Shown here in pieces: positions 1 through 8,778 of a stretch of 64,000 nt of DNA (position 1 is its first letter; every line of letters begins with the position of its first letter). Location of the stretch: assembly GCA_905220665.1 (NCBI GenBank), contig CAJNAR010000002.1, positions 62,001 through 126,000 on the forward strand. Direction: 5' to 3'. The position numbers and the translations under genes are program-made. Origin of the DNA: Albugo candida. Its lineage: Eukaryota; Oomycota; Peronosporomycetes; Albuginales; Albuginaceae. Below the pieces are notes generated by a model, which was not told the DNA's origin, did no database searches, and saw nothing but the letters and a program-made list of their open reading frames with translations.

Positions 1-872
1 TTTCTCGACATCGGACGTCAACATGCGCGCAATTAAAGTATGAAAATGTCCAGAGTACGGTGAAGTGTCTGGTATCACATATCGATCGGTCCGCAATCCT
101 TCCGGAGGGAATGGCGGTTTGAAGAACGCTAATGTGTAGAGAATGCACCCCATTGCCCAAATATCAACAGCTTGTGTCAGTTCTCCAGCTCCGAACATTG
201 CGGTTCCTTCGACATCGGCGAGCTCGGGCGAACGATACATCGCTGTTGTTCGTTTCGCGACATGTTCCAATTCTCTTAAACGATCTTCTTTCTTTGTGAG
301 ATATTGCGTCCCGATGACACACGAACCGAAATCACACAATTTGTACACTTTATTTTTCGCAAGTAAGAAATTCTCAAGTTTGAGATCGCGATGCGCTACC
401 GGAGGCTCTTGATGATGAAGCACCTGCACAGGACTGAGATCGCGTCAGATGTGTTTGTAGAGAGGATAGTGACGTACATGCACAGTGATCGGAAAAGTTT
501 AACGACTTCTATCTCGGAGAATCGTTTCGCTTGCATTTGTTTCATTGTGTCGTAAAGATGTCCGAAAGGGCAGAATTCCATTAATATGAAAACTTCTCGT
601 TCCTCGCGGCCTTTGGAAATGCATTCGGATCCGTAGAATTCGACAATTTGATTGTGTCGGAAACGCTTATTCATATCGATTTCCGATTGAATCCACGCGA
701 AAGTCGCATTTGTGTCGGCAACGAGTCGTTTGAGGACCATTGGGGTGCCTGAGGAAAAGTCTTTTACGAGGAAAATGAAGGACGAGCCGCCTTCACCGAG
801 GTACTTTGTGACCTCTATATCAAAGCCTGCAATACGAGCACGTCTGCCAATGTGAGCTTGGACATTGCCCAT
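1..872 (-). CDS. NAK-family (AAK1/GAK-like) Ser/Thr protein kinase, 5' part, cut by window edge
   Basis: The ATG is at 872. Exon 1 is 872-478; a 44-nt intron (477-434, GTACGT...CTCAG) is needed to keep the kinase frame; exon 2 runs from 433 past base 1. Visible motifs, in order, are a glycine loop (LGEGGSSFIFLV), the ATP-binding Lys in MVLKRL, a hinge-like ILMEFCPFGHL, the catalytic loop VAHRDLKLEN, DFG as LCDFGSC, and YRSPEL in place of APE. The EGG-type glycine loop and the loop wording are typical of the NAK family, which phosphorylates clathrin adaptor subunits in endocytosis; that role is family knowledge, not shown here. The start agrees with a domain beginning about 20 residues in. Without the intron the exon 1 frame would end soon after 'LCMYVTIL', losing HRD. 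The gene is divergent from GH7-1. A decayed copy of its 5' end lies at about 3390-3600. Confidence 0.85.
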
Positions 873-1490
873 GTTTGCAGGCGTTAGGAAGAGCTATAAG
901 AGTTGAAAATAGAAGCGAACGTGAGACGCGAAACGTCGTGATTGCATGGCTATATGTGGTATTTAGAATAGATGGTGAATATAAATGAAGATGACAAATG
1001 TATTTGACTCGAGTTAGTGTGTGTATCTTGTAATTAGGGATATTTGTAATGGAGACCTGTATAAACACATAAGAAGTGAGGGTTCATGTTGCGGAAAATC
1101 AACTTTCATAGGATTGGATGAACGATCACTAATTAATTGGGTAAGGTAGGATCAACTTATACACACGTGTGCAATTATTGCGTATACTTCCTCTCAATCA
1201 TTCGCTCACTGCGAGGGAGTGATTTCGGTTAAGAAAAGGATTGTACCGACAAGTGGACGGGTATGTGAATGCTTCACCTATAGTATCCGCGGATGACTGG
1301 TTGGAGGAGAATACTTCGTGGCTGGGATGGTATGACAAGAATGCCTCGAGACGGAGCTGATCCGAAAGCGAACTATCAATGTCGTGCACGAGTTATAGTC
1401 TAATAAAACCGAAAGCTCCCCCATGAGCCAATCAGCAATCTGCGATCAGTTGACTTGTCACCTCAACCCGGTCTTTTACATTATAAAATC

Positions 1491-1551
1491 ATCCAATCAC
1501 AAGTGCGTGGCACAACCCACCAATAGTATTTTAGCCAGTCTTTGCACACTT
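1491..1551 (+). repeat. GH7 upstream element, copy 1
   Basis: The stretch contains CCAATCACAAGTGCGTG, a CAATAGTATT-like core and TTAGCCAGTCTTTGCACAC. Diverged copies occur at about 4201-4275 and 4610-4680. It lies about 190 bp before the GH7-1 ATG and is plausibly a regulatory or ancestral promoter segment. Confidence 0.6.
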
Positions 1552-1694
1552 TGAGGGTTTTGCGTACGTTTCCGTTCTGGTCGCCTCCGCATTGTGGTGA
1601 CGTAATGGTGCCACCCGCAAACTTGTGTCAGGAAACTCAGCCACGTACACCTACGCCAATGACAGATCATGGAACAAACCGAGTGAGCTAAAGA

Positions 1695-1713
1695 CATTCT
1701 CACTTTTGAATAT
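1695..1713 (+). promoter_or_regulatory. Oomycete Inr/FPR-like core promoter of GH7-1
   Basis: CATTCTCACTTTTGAATAT lies 26 bp before the ATG. The CATTCTCACTTT pairing resembles the oomycete initiator plus flanking promoter region, and GH7-2 has a better-preserved version at the equivalent place. Confidence 0.5.
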
Positions 1714-1738
1714 TCCTACAGCCAAAACGAAAGCTTTA

Positions 1739-3127
1739 ATGATTTATCCTATCACGCTTGTGCTTGCAAGTTTGCTGCCAACGGGCCGAACTCAGCAGGT
1801 CGGAACTCTCCAGCCCGAAAAACATCCCTTATTACCGATGAAATTTTGCAATTCAACGGGATGTGAACCCGTTGCAAATACACAAATTGTATTGGACGCT
1901 AACTGGCGTTGGGTACACGAACTAAAAGGTTCTTCGAATTGTTATAAAGGAAACAAGTGGATTTCCCCCTTTTGTGACGATCCAGAAAAATGTGCGTTGA
2001 ACTGTGCATTGGAAGGAATCGATTACGAGAAAACATACGGAATCACAGTTAAAGACTCCGAGTTGAAACTTAACTTTGTTACCAAACACGAGTACGGAAC
2101 GAATGTGGGTTCGCGGGTTTACATGATGGATTCGGAAACGAAGTATAAAAATTTCCAATTATTGAACCAAGAGTTTACCTTTGATGTGGACGTTTCCAAA
2201 CTCACATGCGGGTTGAATGGGGCGCTGTATTTTGTAGAAATGGATATGGATGGTGGGATCGAACGTGCCAAGACTGGTACCAATACTGCTGGAGCAAAGT
2301 ATGGAACCGGTTATTGTGACGCACAATGTCCTCACGATGTCAAGTTTATCGACGGATTCGCGAACGTCGTAAACTGGACAAGTACCAATGAGAATTCGGG
2401 TAATGGACAGTCTGGGGCGTGTTGCGCGGAAATGGATATCTGGGAGGCAAATGCCATCAGTAATGCGTATACATCACATCCTTGCAGAATAGATGGATTC
2501 AAGCGATGTGACAATCCGAAAGATTGCGGTGATGGAAAAAATCGGTATAAGGGTTTGTGTGATAAAGACGGGTGCGATTTCAACCCGTTTCGATTGGGAA
2601 ATCCTGCTTTTTATGGGCTTGGAAATAACTTTACAGTCGATACAAACATTCCGATTACAGTTGTGACCCAATTCATCACGAGCAGCGGAACCGCTGAGGG
2701 TCAATTAGTCGACATTCGACGCAAATATTATCAGGGCGGTAAAGAGATTATGTCGCCACCGATAAATGTACCCAACGTCGACCCGTTTACGTCAATCACC
2801 GATAAAATGTGCCATCAAGTGAAGAAAGCATTTGGTGATAAGAATGATCATCGCAGAAAAGGAGGATTGAGAAAGTTGGGTGAGACGTTGCGCAAAGGAA
2901 TGGTGCTGGCAATGAGCATTTGGGTCGATTATGAGGCCAACTGTTTGTGGCTTGATTCATCGTACCCGGCAGACGCGGATCCTACGCTACCTGGAGTGCA
3001 ACGCGGAACGTGTCCAACAACCAGTGGCATTCCTGAGGACGTCATAAAAGAGAATCCTTCTGCATCGGTTACCTATTCGAATATACGTTTAGGCGACATT
3101 GGAACCACTGTGTCGAATGCTAGATAG
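1739..3127 (+). CDS. GH7 cellobiohydrolase-like secreted cellulase (GH7-1)
   Basis: A single-exon gene of 462 aa. The in-frame ATG at 1625 is rejected because the ATG at 1739 begins a clean signal peptide (MIYPITLVLASLL...) ending near RTQ, followed by a GH7 N-terminus. The catalytic motif EMDIWEAN gives E231, D233 and E236, matching the nucleophile, helper Asp and acid/base Glu of GH7 retaining enzymes, which release cellobiose from chain ends. Other family landmarks are DANWRW, CGLNGALYFVEMD, YGTGYCDAQC, DGCDFNPFRLG, GGLRKLG and LWLDSSYP. No linker or CBM1 follows the catalytic domain, so it is a bare catalytic module. Against the Trichoderma Cel7A pattern, the Cys pair C4-C72 is lost at both ends. 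Whether it is a cellobiohydrolase or an endoglucanase depends on tunnel loops; the long loops present favour a cellobiohydrolase. It is paralogous to the next GH7 gene. Confidence 0.93.
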   Translation: MIYPITLVLASLLPTGRTQQVGTLQPEKHPLLPMKFCNSTGCEPVANTQIVLDANWRWVHELKGSSNCYKGNKWISPFCDDPEKCALNCALEGIDYEKTYGITVKDSELKLNFVTKHEYGTNVGSRVYMMDSETKYKNFQLLNQEFTFDVDVSKLTCGLNGALYFVEMDMDGGIERAKTGTNTAGAKYGTGYCDAQCPHDVKFIDGFANVVNWTSTNENSGNGQSGACCAEMDIWEANAISNAYTSHPCRIDGFKRCDNPKDCGDGKNRYKGLCDKDGCDFNPFRLGNPAFYGLGNNFTVDTNIPITVVTQFITSSGTAEGQLVDIRRKYYQGGKEIMSPPINVPNVDPFTSITDKMCHQVKKAFGDKNDHRRKGGLRKLGETLRKGMVLAMSIWVDYEANCLWLDSSYPADADPTLPGVQRGTCPTTSGIPEDVIKENPSASVTYSNIRLGDIGTTVSNAR

Positions 3128-3389
3128 TTTTTTGTATTTTACTTTCTGAAAATACAAAAGCTAGTGAATGTGTTTATTACAATTCATTTTTTTCATATTT
3201 GCCAACATTTCTTTTTGACTAAAACGCTGTCGTTCGTTTTGGGTAGACGTGTTTTTCAGTCAAAAACTTTGTACTAATCACATTCGAAACAAAAACCGTG
3301 TCAAAAATGCTAATTTATGTCGTTTTCGCTTAAGAAACTCGCAAAATTTGCAGTTAAGTCTCGTACCAGAGACTTCGTCTAGATCCCAA

Positions 3390-3600
3390 GTGAACTCAAC
3401 AATAAATCCTGACATACGAGCACGTCTGCTAATGTGAGCTTGGACACTTCCCGTAAGAGAAACGTCGTGATTGCATGGATACATTTGGTATTTAGGATAG
3501 ATGGTGAATAGAAATGAAGTTGGGAGGACGTATTTGACGCGGATTGGTGTGTATATTTTGTAATCAAACTATTTGTGACAAAGACCTGCATGTTTTTATA
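3390..3600 (-). pseudogene. Decayed copy of the NAK kinase 5' end and leader
   Basis: On the minus strand the frame reads SVQAHISRRARMSGFIVEF, matching NVQAHIGRRARIAGFDIEV at the start of the kinase at the window's left edge. Upstream of it, the leader wording LHFYSPSILNT matches LHLYSPSILNT from 960-1000. The copy ends after about 30 codons; no glycine loop or later kinase motif follows. It marks the left part of a duplicated unit whose right part is GH7-2. Confidence 0.8.
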
Positions 3601-4046
3601 GGCGGTGCTGAGCCCTTATATTTGGGCTACTCAAAATGCAATGCTGCATCGACAGATACACACGTGTGAGAGTCTTGCGTATAATGAAACCCAAGCACTC
3701 ACTCGCTACTTGGTGATATTTCGACTCCGACGGTTGCAGATTTTTTTTTGAATTAAACAGTGCAAACTGATTCCAACGAGTGGAAAAAGCACTCAAATCG
3801 TCACTATCTCCTCATGCTCGCACTATCCCCAGCACACTTAAATCCTCGTAAGGGTACTTTGAAGAGGATAAAAGCGGTATATGCGATCAAAATATGTCGT
3901 TCTTCCCACAGACTGGATGTGAATGCATCAACTGACCTAAATATTTGCATGCACAATGATTCACGCATGAGGTGATTGAAAACGAGAATTATAAAGAACG
4001 AATAGATTGTTGACAGAAGCACTTCGTGAGAGGAGAATGGTCACAT

Positions 4047-4110
4047 TGTCGCTCGAATGTCACAGATAAAGACTGTTATGTCGCTCGAATGTCACTGATA
4101 AAGACTGTTG
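4047..4110 (+). repeat. Two-copy 32-bp tandem repeat
   Basis: Two adjacent 32-nt copies begin TGTCGCTCGAATGTCAC and end AAAGACTGTT, starting at 4047 and 4079; they differ at two positions. A more diverged relative (TGTCGTACGAATGTACC) occurs near 4448. Confidence 0.85.
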
Positions 4111-4200
4111 TTTCGCACAAGATGATACAGGAAAGATGACAAGTGGCGCACCAGGCCGAATCTGATCGAAGCATGAAGGCTGTCGGTCATGTAACAATCA

Positions 4201-4275
4201 TTTCAAATACATCTAACCACAAGTGTGTGACGCAACAACGATCAGTATTTTTTTGAGCCAGTCTTTACACACTGA
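4201..4275 (+). repeat. GH7 upstream element, copy 2 (orphan)
   Basis: Contains CTAACCACAAGTGTGTG and GAGCCAGTCTTTACACACT. It matches copy 1, but is followed by another promoter copy rather than by a gene. Confidence 0.6.
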
Positions 4276-4609
4276 GTTGCATGTGTAACATAACAGGCCG
4301 CCCAATTCACGGCGACATAGAATGCAAATCTATAATATTGCGACTGGATCCTAAAATCTGATTGAATGCCTGCACGCATAATAATGTGCGGATGAGCTGC
4401 TTGAAAACGAGAATTGGCGATTCTCTATTAATGAGTGTCACATTGTCGTACGAATGTACCTCGATAAGGAAGACTATTTGTCCGATAAGAAATAGAGGAA
4501 AGACTGCAATGTCGTACGTGGGTACACTTCCGTTGGAAAGAGTACGCGGAAAGACACCATGATTTAAGCCACTTTGAGAAGTAACGCAGACACACTTTTA
4601 CATCCCAAT

Positions 4610-4680
4610 TTCAAATTTATCCAATCACAAGTGTGTGATTCACTCAATATCGATGTCTTAGCCAGTGCTCAGCCACGTAC
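4610..4680 (+). repeat. GH7 upstream element, copy 3
   Basis: Contains ATCCAATCACAAGTGTGTG and CTTAGCCAGTGCTCAGCCAC. The following wording (GCCACGTACA...GATCATG) continues the match to the GH7-1 leader at about 1640-1670. It is the proximal promoter of GH7-2. Confidence 0.65.
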
Positions 4681-4724
4681 ATGTTCCCGATTGGTAGATC
4701 ATGAAGCACAACGACTAAGCCACA

Positions 4725-4750
4725 TTCATTCTCACTTTCCAATTTCCTTC
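4725..4750 (+). promoter_or_regulatory. Inr/FPR core promoter of GH7-2
   Basis: TTCATTCTCACTTTCC followed directly by AATTTCCTTC is a good match to the oomycete initiator (TCAYTYY-like) plus flanking promoter region. It lies 21-46 bp before the ATG, implying a short leader. Confidence 0.65.
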
Positions 4751-4770
4751 AACGCAAAGCAAACACTACA

Positions 4771-6120
4771 ATGGTTTATCGAATCGCACTTGTGCTTGTG
4801 GGTTTTCTGCAATCAGGCCTGACCCAGCGGCCCCCGATGGATGTGGAAGTACATCCCATGATGACACAACAGGAATGTAACGAATATCAGTGTACTACAG
4901 TGAGTGCAGATATCGTCGCGGACATCAATTGGCGTGACCTTCGAACGAGTGATGGAACACAGTGCTACATCGGCAACCAATGGAATAGCACTATTTGTTA
5001 TAACAAAGTGGATGCTTCAGAAGTTTGCATTGCGCAACCTGTAGAGTATGAGAAGTCGCTGGGAATAACAACGAACAATGATGCATTGACACTTCGTTTT
5101 ATCACGAAAACCGAATATGGTATTACAGAGGGCTCGCGGGTCTACGCGTTGGAATCGGAAAATAAGTATAGAATGTACAATCTGTTGAACAGAGAAATCG
5201 CCTTTGACATTGATTTGTCTCAAGTTCCGTGCGGAATGAATGCGGCATTATATTTCTCAGAAATGGACTCGGATGGTGGAGTTGGTCGTTCGGGTGATCT
5301 AGGTCTAGCTGGACCAAGTTCAGGAAACGGGTATTGTGACGCACAAGGTAATCGGGATAATAAGTTTGTCAACGGGAAATCTAATTGCAAGGGTTGGATG
5401 CCTTACACTGCGTCAATGGGAAGAGGATATCTCGGTGTCTTTTGCTCTGAAATGGATATTTTTGAGGGAAATAGCAATAGTAATGTGTTCACACCACACG
5501 TTTGCGACACATTAGAGTACCAGGTGTGTTATGGTGATGATTGTAAGTTAGACAAGTGTGATAAAGGTGGGTGTGACTACAACGCGTTTCGCTTGGGGGC
5601 ACCTTACGCTTACGGAGCTGGAGAAAAGTATTTGATCAATACATTGAATAAGTTTACAGTGCTGACCCAATTCATCACGCACGACGGCACGGATACCGGT
5701 TTTCTTGTAGCCATTCAACGTGTGTACTATCAAAACAACAATAGGATCGAGTTGCCGATGGTGAATGTAACCAATCCAAACTATCCCGGCGGGAAGATCA
5801 ACGATACTTTTTGCCAAGCGGAAAGAGACGCTTTTCATGAAGTAAACGTGCTAGGGACGAAAGGAGGATTGGCTCAAATGGGCAGAGCAATGGCCAAAGG
5901 AATGGTTATGGTATTCAGTATTTGGGTTGATCATAACACGTCGATGTTGTGGCTTGATTCGACGTTTCCACCGTATTCAACCAATCCTGGAGCGCAGCGT
6001 GGAACCTGCCCACAAGACAGTGGCAAACCCGAAGATCTGATAAATCAGAGCCCGAATGCGTATGTTACCTTCTCGAACATACGCACTGGGAAAATAGGCA
6101 CCACGACGGGTAGGCAGTAG
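4771..6120 (+). CDS. GH7 cellobiohydrolase-like secreted cellulase (GH7-2)
   Basis: A single-exon gene of 449 aa with signal peptide MVYRIALVLVGFLQSGLTQ. The catalytic motif is EMDIFEGN (E227, D229, E232): all three acidic catalytic residues are kept but Trp is replaced by Phe and Ala by Gly, changes absent in GH7-1. Landmarks include CGMNAALYFSEMD, GNGYCDAQ, GGCDYNAFRLG, GGLAQMG and MLWLDSTFP. There is no CBM. The cysteines equivalent to Cel7A C176 and C209 are both lost (CDAQG instead of CDAQC; VFC instead of CC), while C172 and C210 stay, so one disulfide was removed as a pair. The position-67 Cys is also lost, leaving its partner possibly free, and there is an extra Cys in SNCKGW. Product and substrate are probably as for GH7-1, with altered stability or loop shape. 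Tandem paralogue of GH7-1 created with a piece of the kinase gene. Confidence 0.92.
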   Translation: MVYRIALVLVGFLQSGLTQRPPMDVEVHPMMTQQECNEYQCTTVSADIVADINWRDLRTSDGTQCYIGNQWNSTICYNKVDASEVCIAQPVEYEKSLGITTNNDALTLRFITKTEYGITEGSRVYALESENKYRMYNLLNREIAFDIDLSQVPCGMNAALYFSEMDSDGGVGRSGDLGLAGPSSGNGYCDAQGNRDNKFVNGKSNCKGWMPYTASMGRGYLGVFCSEMDIFEGNSNSNVFTPHVCDTLEYQVCYGDDCKLDKCDKGGCDYNAFRLGAPYAYGAGEKYLINTLNKFTVLTQFITHDGTDTGFLVAIQRVYYQNNNRIELPMVNVTNPNYPGGKINDTFCQAERDAFHEVNVLGTKGGLAQMGRAMAKGMVMVFSIWVDHNTSMLWLDSTFPPYSTNPGAQRGTCPQDSGKPEDLINQSPNAYVTFSNIRTGKIGTTTGRQ

Positions 6121-6668
6121 TTTGTTGTAGTGCACGTACTTAAAGAATACAACAACGAATGATTGTGTGTGTTGAAGATTTATTTTTTATTCTTGACAAC
6201 TTTTTTTGACGGAGAGAAGGGCAATTATGCGTTCATGGAAATATTACTCGTTCAAGAAGTTTACCGAGACAGGTGTATCACCATTCATAGCATTTTGCTC
6301 CAGTAAGGTGTCGAGGTTGTGTCATTAAAACCTGATTCACACCGAGTACTGTCCGTATGGTCGGCACGATGACGCCATACTTTCAGTATATCACAAAAAC
6401 CTTTCAAATGCACGCAACCCGAAACTCTCCTGCTGTTTCACACGCATCTGTTCCGAGCTTTAGGGTACTTTTTCTAACATGCAGTAAAGAACGAGTCGTA
6501 TTTTACATAATGAGGTGGCTGAGAAATTTCACAATTATTCATCCAACCAAAAGTAAGAGCCATTCGCAATTCAAACCAACGTAGCGCCAACTCAAACTTT
6601 CACCGTCTCATTCACTCAAGTAACATAAAACAGTCCAACAAGCATTCTATCGACTCGCTACTGACGAT
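6121..6668. other. Spacer after GH7-2
   Basis: No supported gene. The last 70 bases contain TCTCATTCACTC and similar pyrimidine-rich initiator-like words that could serve the downstream FYVE-like gene. The short ORF at 6357 shows no recognisable domain. Confidence 0.4.
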
Positions 6669-8393
6669 TTGACTCAAAATATCATGCACCGTTCTCTTTC
6701 ATCTGATTCGAAGTTGGATATTCTAGAATTGAGAACAAATGAATTGCATACGGTGAGTCTCTTGGGCAATTTAACTACAAAGTGCGCGCGAAAATGTCGC
6801 AACCGAAATGATTTTGAAAAAGCAAACCTTTATCGCCGTCGATCTTCCTCCCAATCCACAATGTCTTCGTGTAAATCGCACTTAATCATAGAACCTCATA
6901 AAGTACGATCGGATCATCGCGTATGTTTCCAAATGGTTTCCGAGCGATCTGAATCGCTTCATTCAACAATGCGATTCTCTGTATCAGGAGAAGTAAATAT
7001 CCCACCATCCCAAGTACCAGACATGTACATCTCATCCCAGTCAAAACGCAAGAGAGCCAGGAAACAGTGTCCTTTAGAGAAAGTACGGCTGCCACTATGG
7101 AAAACGATAGTAGATTACTTGAGGAAATTACGCTGTGGGACTATCGACCAGGACCGGTCTTGCTTGAGTCTGAGTACGGCTACACTCATGACCGCTTCCG
7201 CTTCAGCATTGATCGCGTCGGATCGATATATTGGAAACGAGTATGATTGTGAATCGTTCGTTTCATCTCTTAGTAACTCGGTACCATGTTATGGTATACA
7301 CACTCCAACGCCAATGTTTTCAGGTACACAGGTACACAGTGGAACCACTACCGTTAGCTCCATTATCCCACCCCCATGCTTACTCTGGACACCGAAGCAA
7401 AATACGCACGAATCTTTGCATCGAAGTTCTAATGCATTTTGGCACTCCTTTCGACCGCGGCGACCACGACGATATTGTGCGCTTTGTTTGAAGCGATTTG
7501 GATGTTTCCGCAATCGACATTCATTCGCTTGTCAATTGTGTGATCGTCCGGTTTGTAAAAAGGATTTTGTGGCCACAGCACAAGTTTGTGTGTACTGTTT
7601 TGAGCAAACTCAATTGATCGAAGAACAACACCTCGAGCTTGTGGAGCCTCCGAGGTCGGCTGTAGCGTGCCAGCATCCAGTTGTAGTAAAAAAACACCGT
7701 CGAGCAAAATCTCGAGATAGGGTGATGCCTACGAATCCGTCAAAATGGGGTCGATCGCGTGGAGCTAGTGATCAGTATTTCAAGTATTCTGTGGCCGATC
7801 GGGATACAGCTTCCGAGTCTCGATTAAGTATCAGCGAACTTGTTCGAGAAATCGATAGCGTACCTAGTAAGTTCGAATTGGACGATGAGGTCTCTGGTTC
7901 GATCCCGGGCGATGAAGTATCGCTTGTGACCAACTTTTCAAGAACTCGACAGGTTCTAGATAGTCGAGTGATGGATACAGGAAATATTTCATTCGATGTG
8001 ACTGAATCGGTCTCAGTCTTTGATCACAATCGATGGAGTCTCGTATCGCTAATTTCTCATCCGATCATAATGGACGCAATCCGGCAAGAAATCGGTTCCG
8101 ACGTCAATCCGACGGTGGACCCTCTCGATGTGTTTTTCGCATTGTCTTTGGATGAATCGGATGTCATGAGTGTATTACCAAATGCTTTCAGTGGCGATGA
8201 GGATCATTCTGAGGACTCAACTCCTTTCCATTTGTCTCGATTCCGATCGATCAGTTGTAAGGATTTGACGCAAGAAAACGAGGACTGGAGTATGGTTTTG
8301 GAAAAAGATGCAATGTCTCAATCGTTATTATCCAAATTTATGCTCCGAGAATCCTTCAGTGATGCATGGAGAAAATGTATTCACGCCGAATAA
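6669..8393 (+). CDS. FYVE-like zinc-finger protein
   Basis: Single open frame of 574 aa; the start could equally be the next Met, codon 6. A compact zinc finger lies at about residues 265-312: CALC (C270, C273), a basic RNRHSFAC core, QLC, PVC and VCVYC (C307, C310). The order Cys pair, basic RxRH..C patch, Cys pair, terminal VCxxC is that of FYVE domains, which bind phosphatidylinositol 3-phosphate on endosomes. The N-terminal WxxD motif is absent and the sixth zinc ligand is replaced (PVCKKD instead of a second Cys), so lipid binding is uncertain. The rest is Ser/acid-rich and looks disordered. Many oomycete proteins of unknown role carry such FYVE variants. Function beyond a likely membrane or trafficking adaptor cannot be assigned. 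Confidence 0.65.
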   Translation: MTQNIMHRSLSSDSKLDILELRTNELHTVSLLGNLTTKCARKCRNRNDFEKANLYRRRSSSQSTMSSCKSHLIIEPHKVRSDHRVCFQMVSERSESLHSTMRFSVSGEVNIPPSQVPDMYISSQSKRKRARKQCPLEKVRLPLWKTIVDYLRKLRCGTIDQDRSCLSLSTATLMTASASALIASDRYIGNEYDCESFVSSLSNSVPCYGIHTPTPMFSGTQVHSGTTTVSSIIPPPCLLWTPKQNTHESLHRSSNAFWHSFRPRRPRRYCALCLKRFGCFRNRHSFACQLCDRPVCKKDFVATAQVCVYCFEQTQLIEEQHLELVEPPRSAVACQHPVVVKKHRRAKSRDRVMPTNPSKWGRSRGASDQYFKYSVADRDTASESRLSISELVREIDSVPSKFELDDEVSGSIPGDEVSLVTNFSRTRQVLDSRVMDTGNISFDVTESVSVFDHNRWSLVSLISHPIIMDAIRQEIGSDVNPTVDPLDVFFALSLDESDVMSVLPNAFSGDEDHSEDSTPFHLSRFRSISCKDLTQENEDWSMVLEKDAMSQSLLSKFMLRESFSDAWRKCIHAE

Positions 8394-8778
8394 CTCGTCA
8401 GTAATTAGTGTGTGTAAATTAAGTGGAACACTGTTGACTGCTTCTTTAATCTAATGACCTCTACTATGTAATTCAACAAATAATCCGATGATAATGTTTC
8501 AAGATGTAGCAGTGGCACCGAGACGAGTACCTCTGCAAAGGTTATACACTGCAAGCGTGTTTTACTGAAATGAAGAATTGTGCTCTTGATAAAAGACGAC
8601 ATGGACTTTTGAATGAGATCAAGATACACCAGATCGTGACCAATTGTTTCGTGTATTATATGCCAACGGTTTTGCAAAAGATTTGGGTCGCATTTTTATT
8701 GCAAAAAAGTTTATTGATTCTCATTAAGGTAACGTCATTACCCGATTTCCCTCAATGCATTTCGATCGGCAAAAATGC
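8394..8778. other. 3' flank of CCG pseudogene X1
   Basis: No gene. Bases about 8640-8740, read on the minus strand, match the sequence just after pseudogene X2 (shared phrase GTTACCTTAATGAGA-like), showing that the X1/X2 duplication includes the 3' flank. Confidence 0.6.

Larger units (their letters stand above)
873..1738. other. Divergent intergenic region between kinase and GH7-1
   Basis: This 866-bp spacer holds both promoters. The kinase-proximal part (to about 1190) is repeated in decayed form at 3390-3700, including the stretch around ACACACGTGTG at 1160 and 3659. The GH7-proximal part carries the first copy of a promoter element also found twice before GH7-2. Short ORFs here look non-coding. 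Confidence 0.6.
3128..4770. other. GH7-1/GH7-2 intergenic region
   Basis: Apart from the kinase fragment, this region holds no gene I can support. It contains promoter-element copies 2 and 3, a 32-bp tandem repeat, and a repeated phrase around TTGAAAACGAGAATT (3976 and 4400). The pattern suggests an extra GH7-unit promoter left behind by a further duplication and deletion. Confidence 0.55.

Noticed and set aside
1625..1738. GH7-1 start at the upstream in-frame ATG (1625)
   Set aside because: It would put 38 non-hydrophobic residues before a clean signal peptide; the ATG at 1739 gives a normal secreted protein and lies just after an initiator element.
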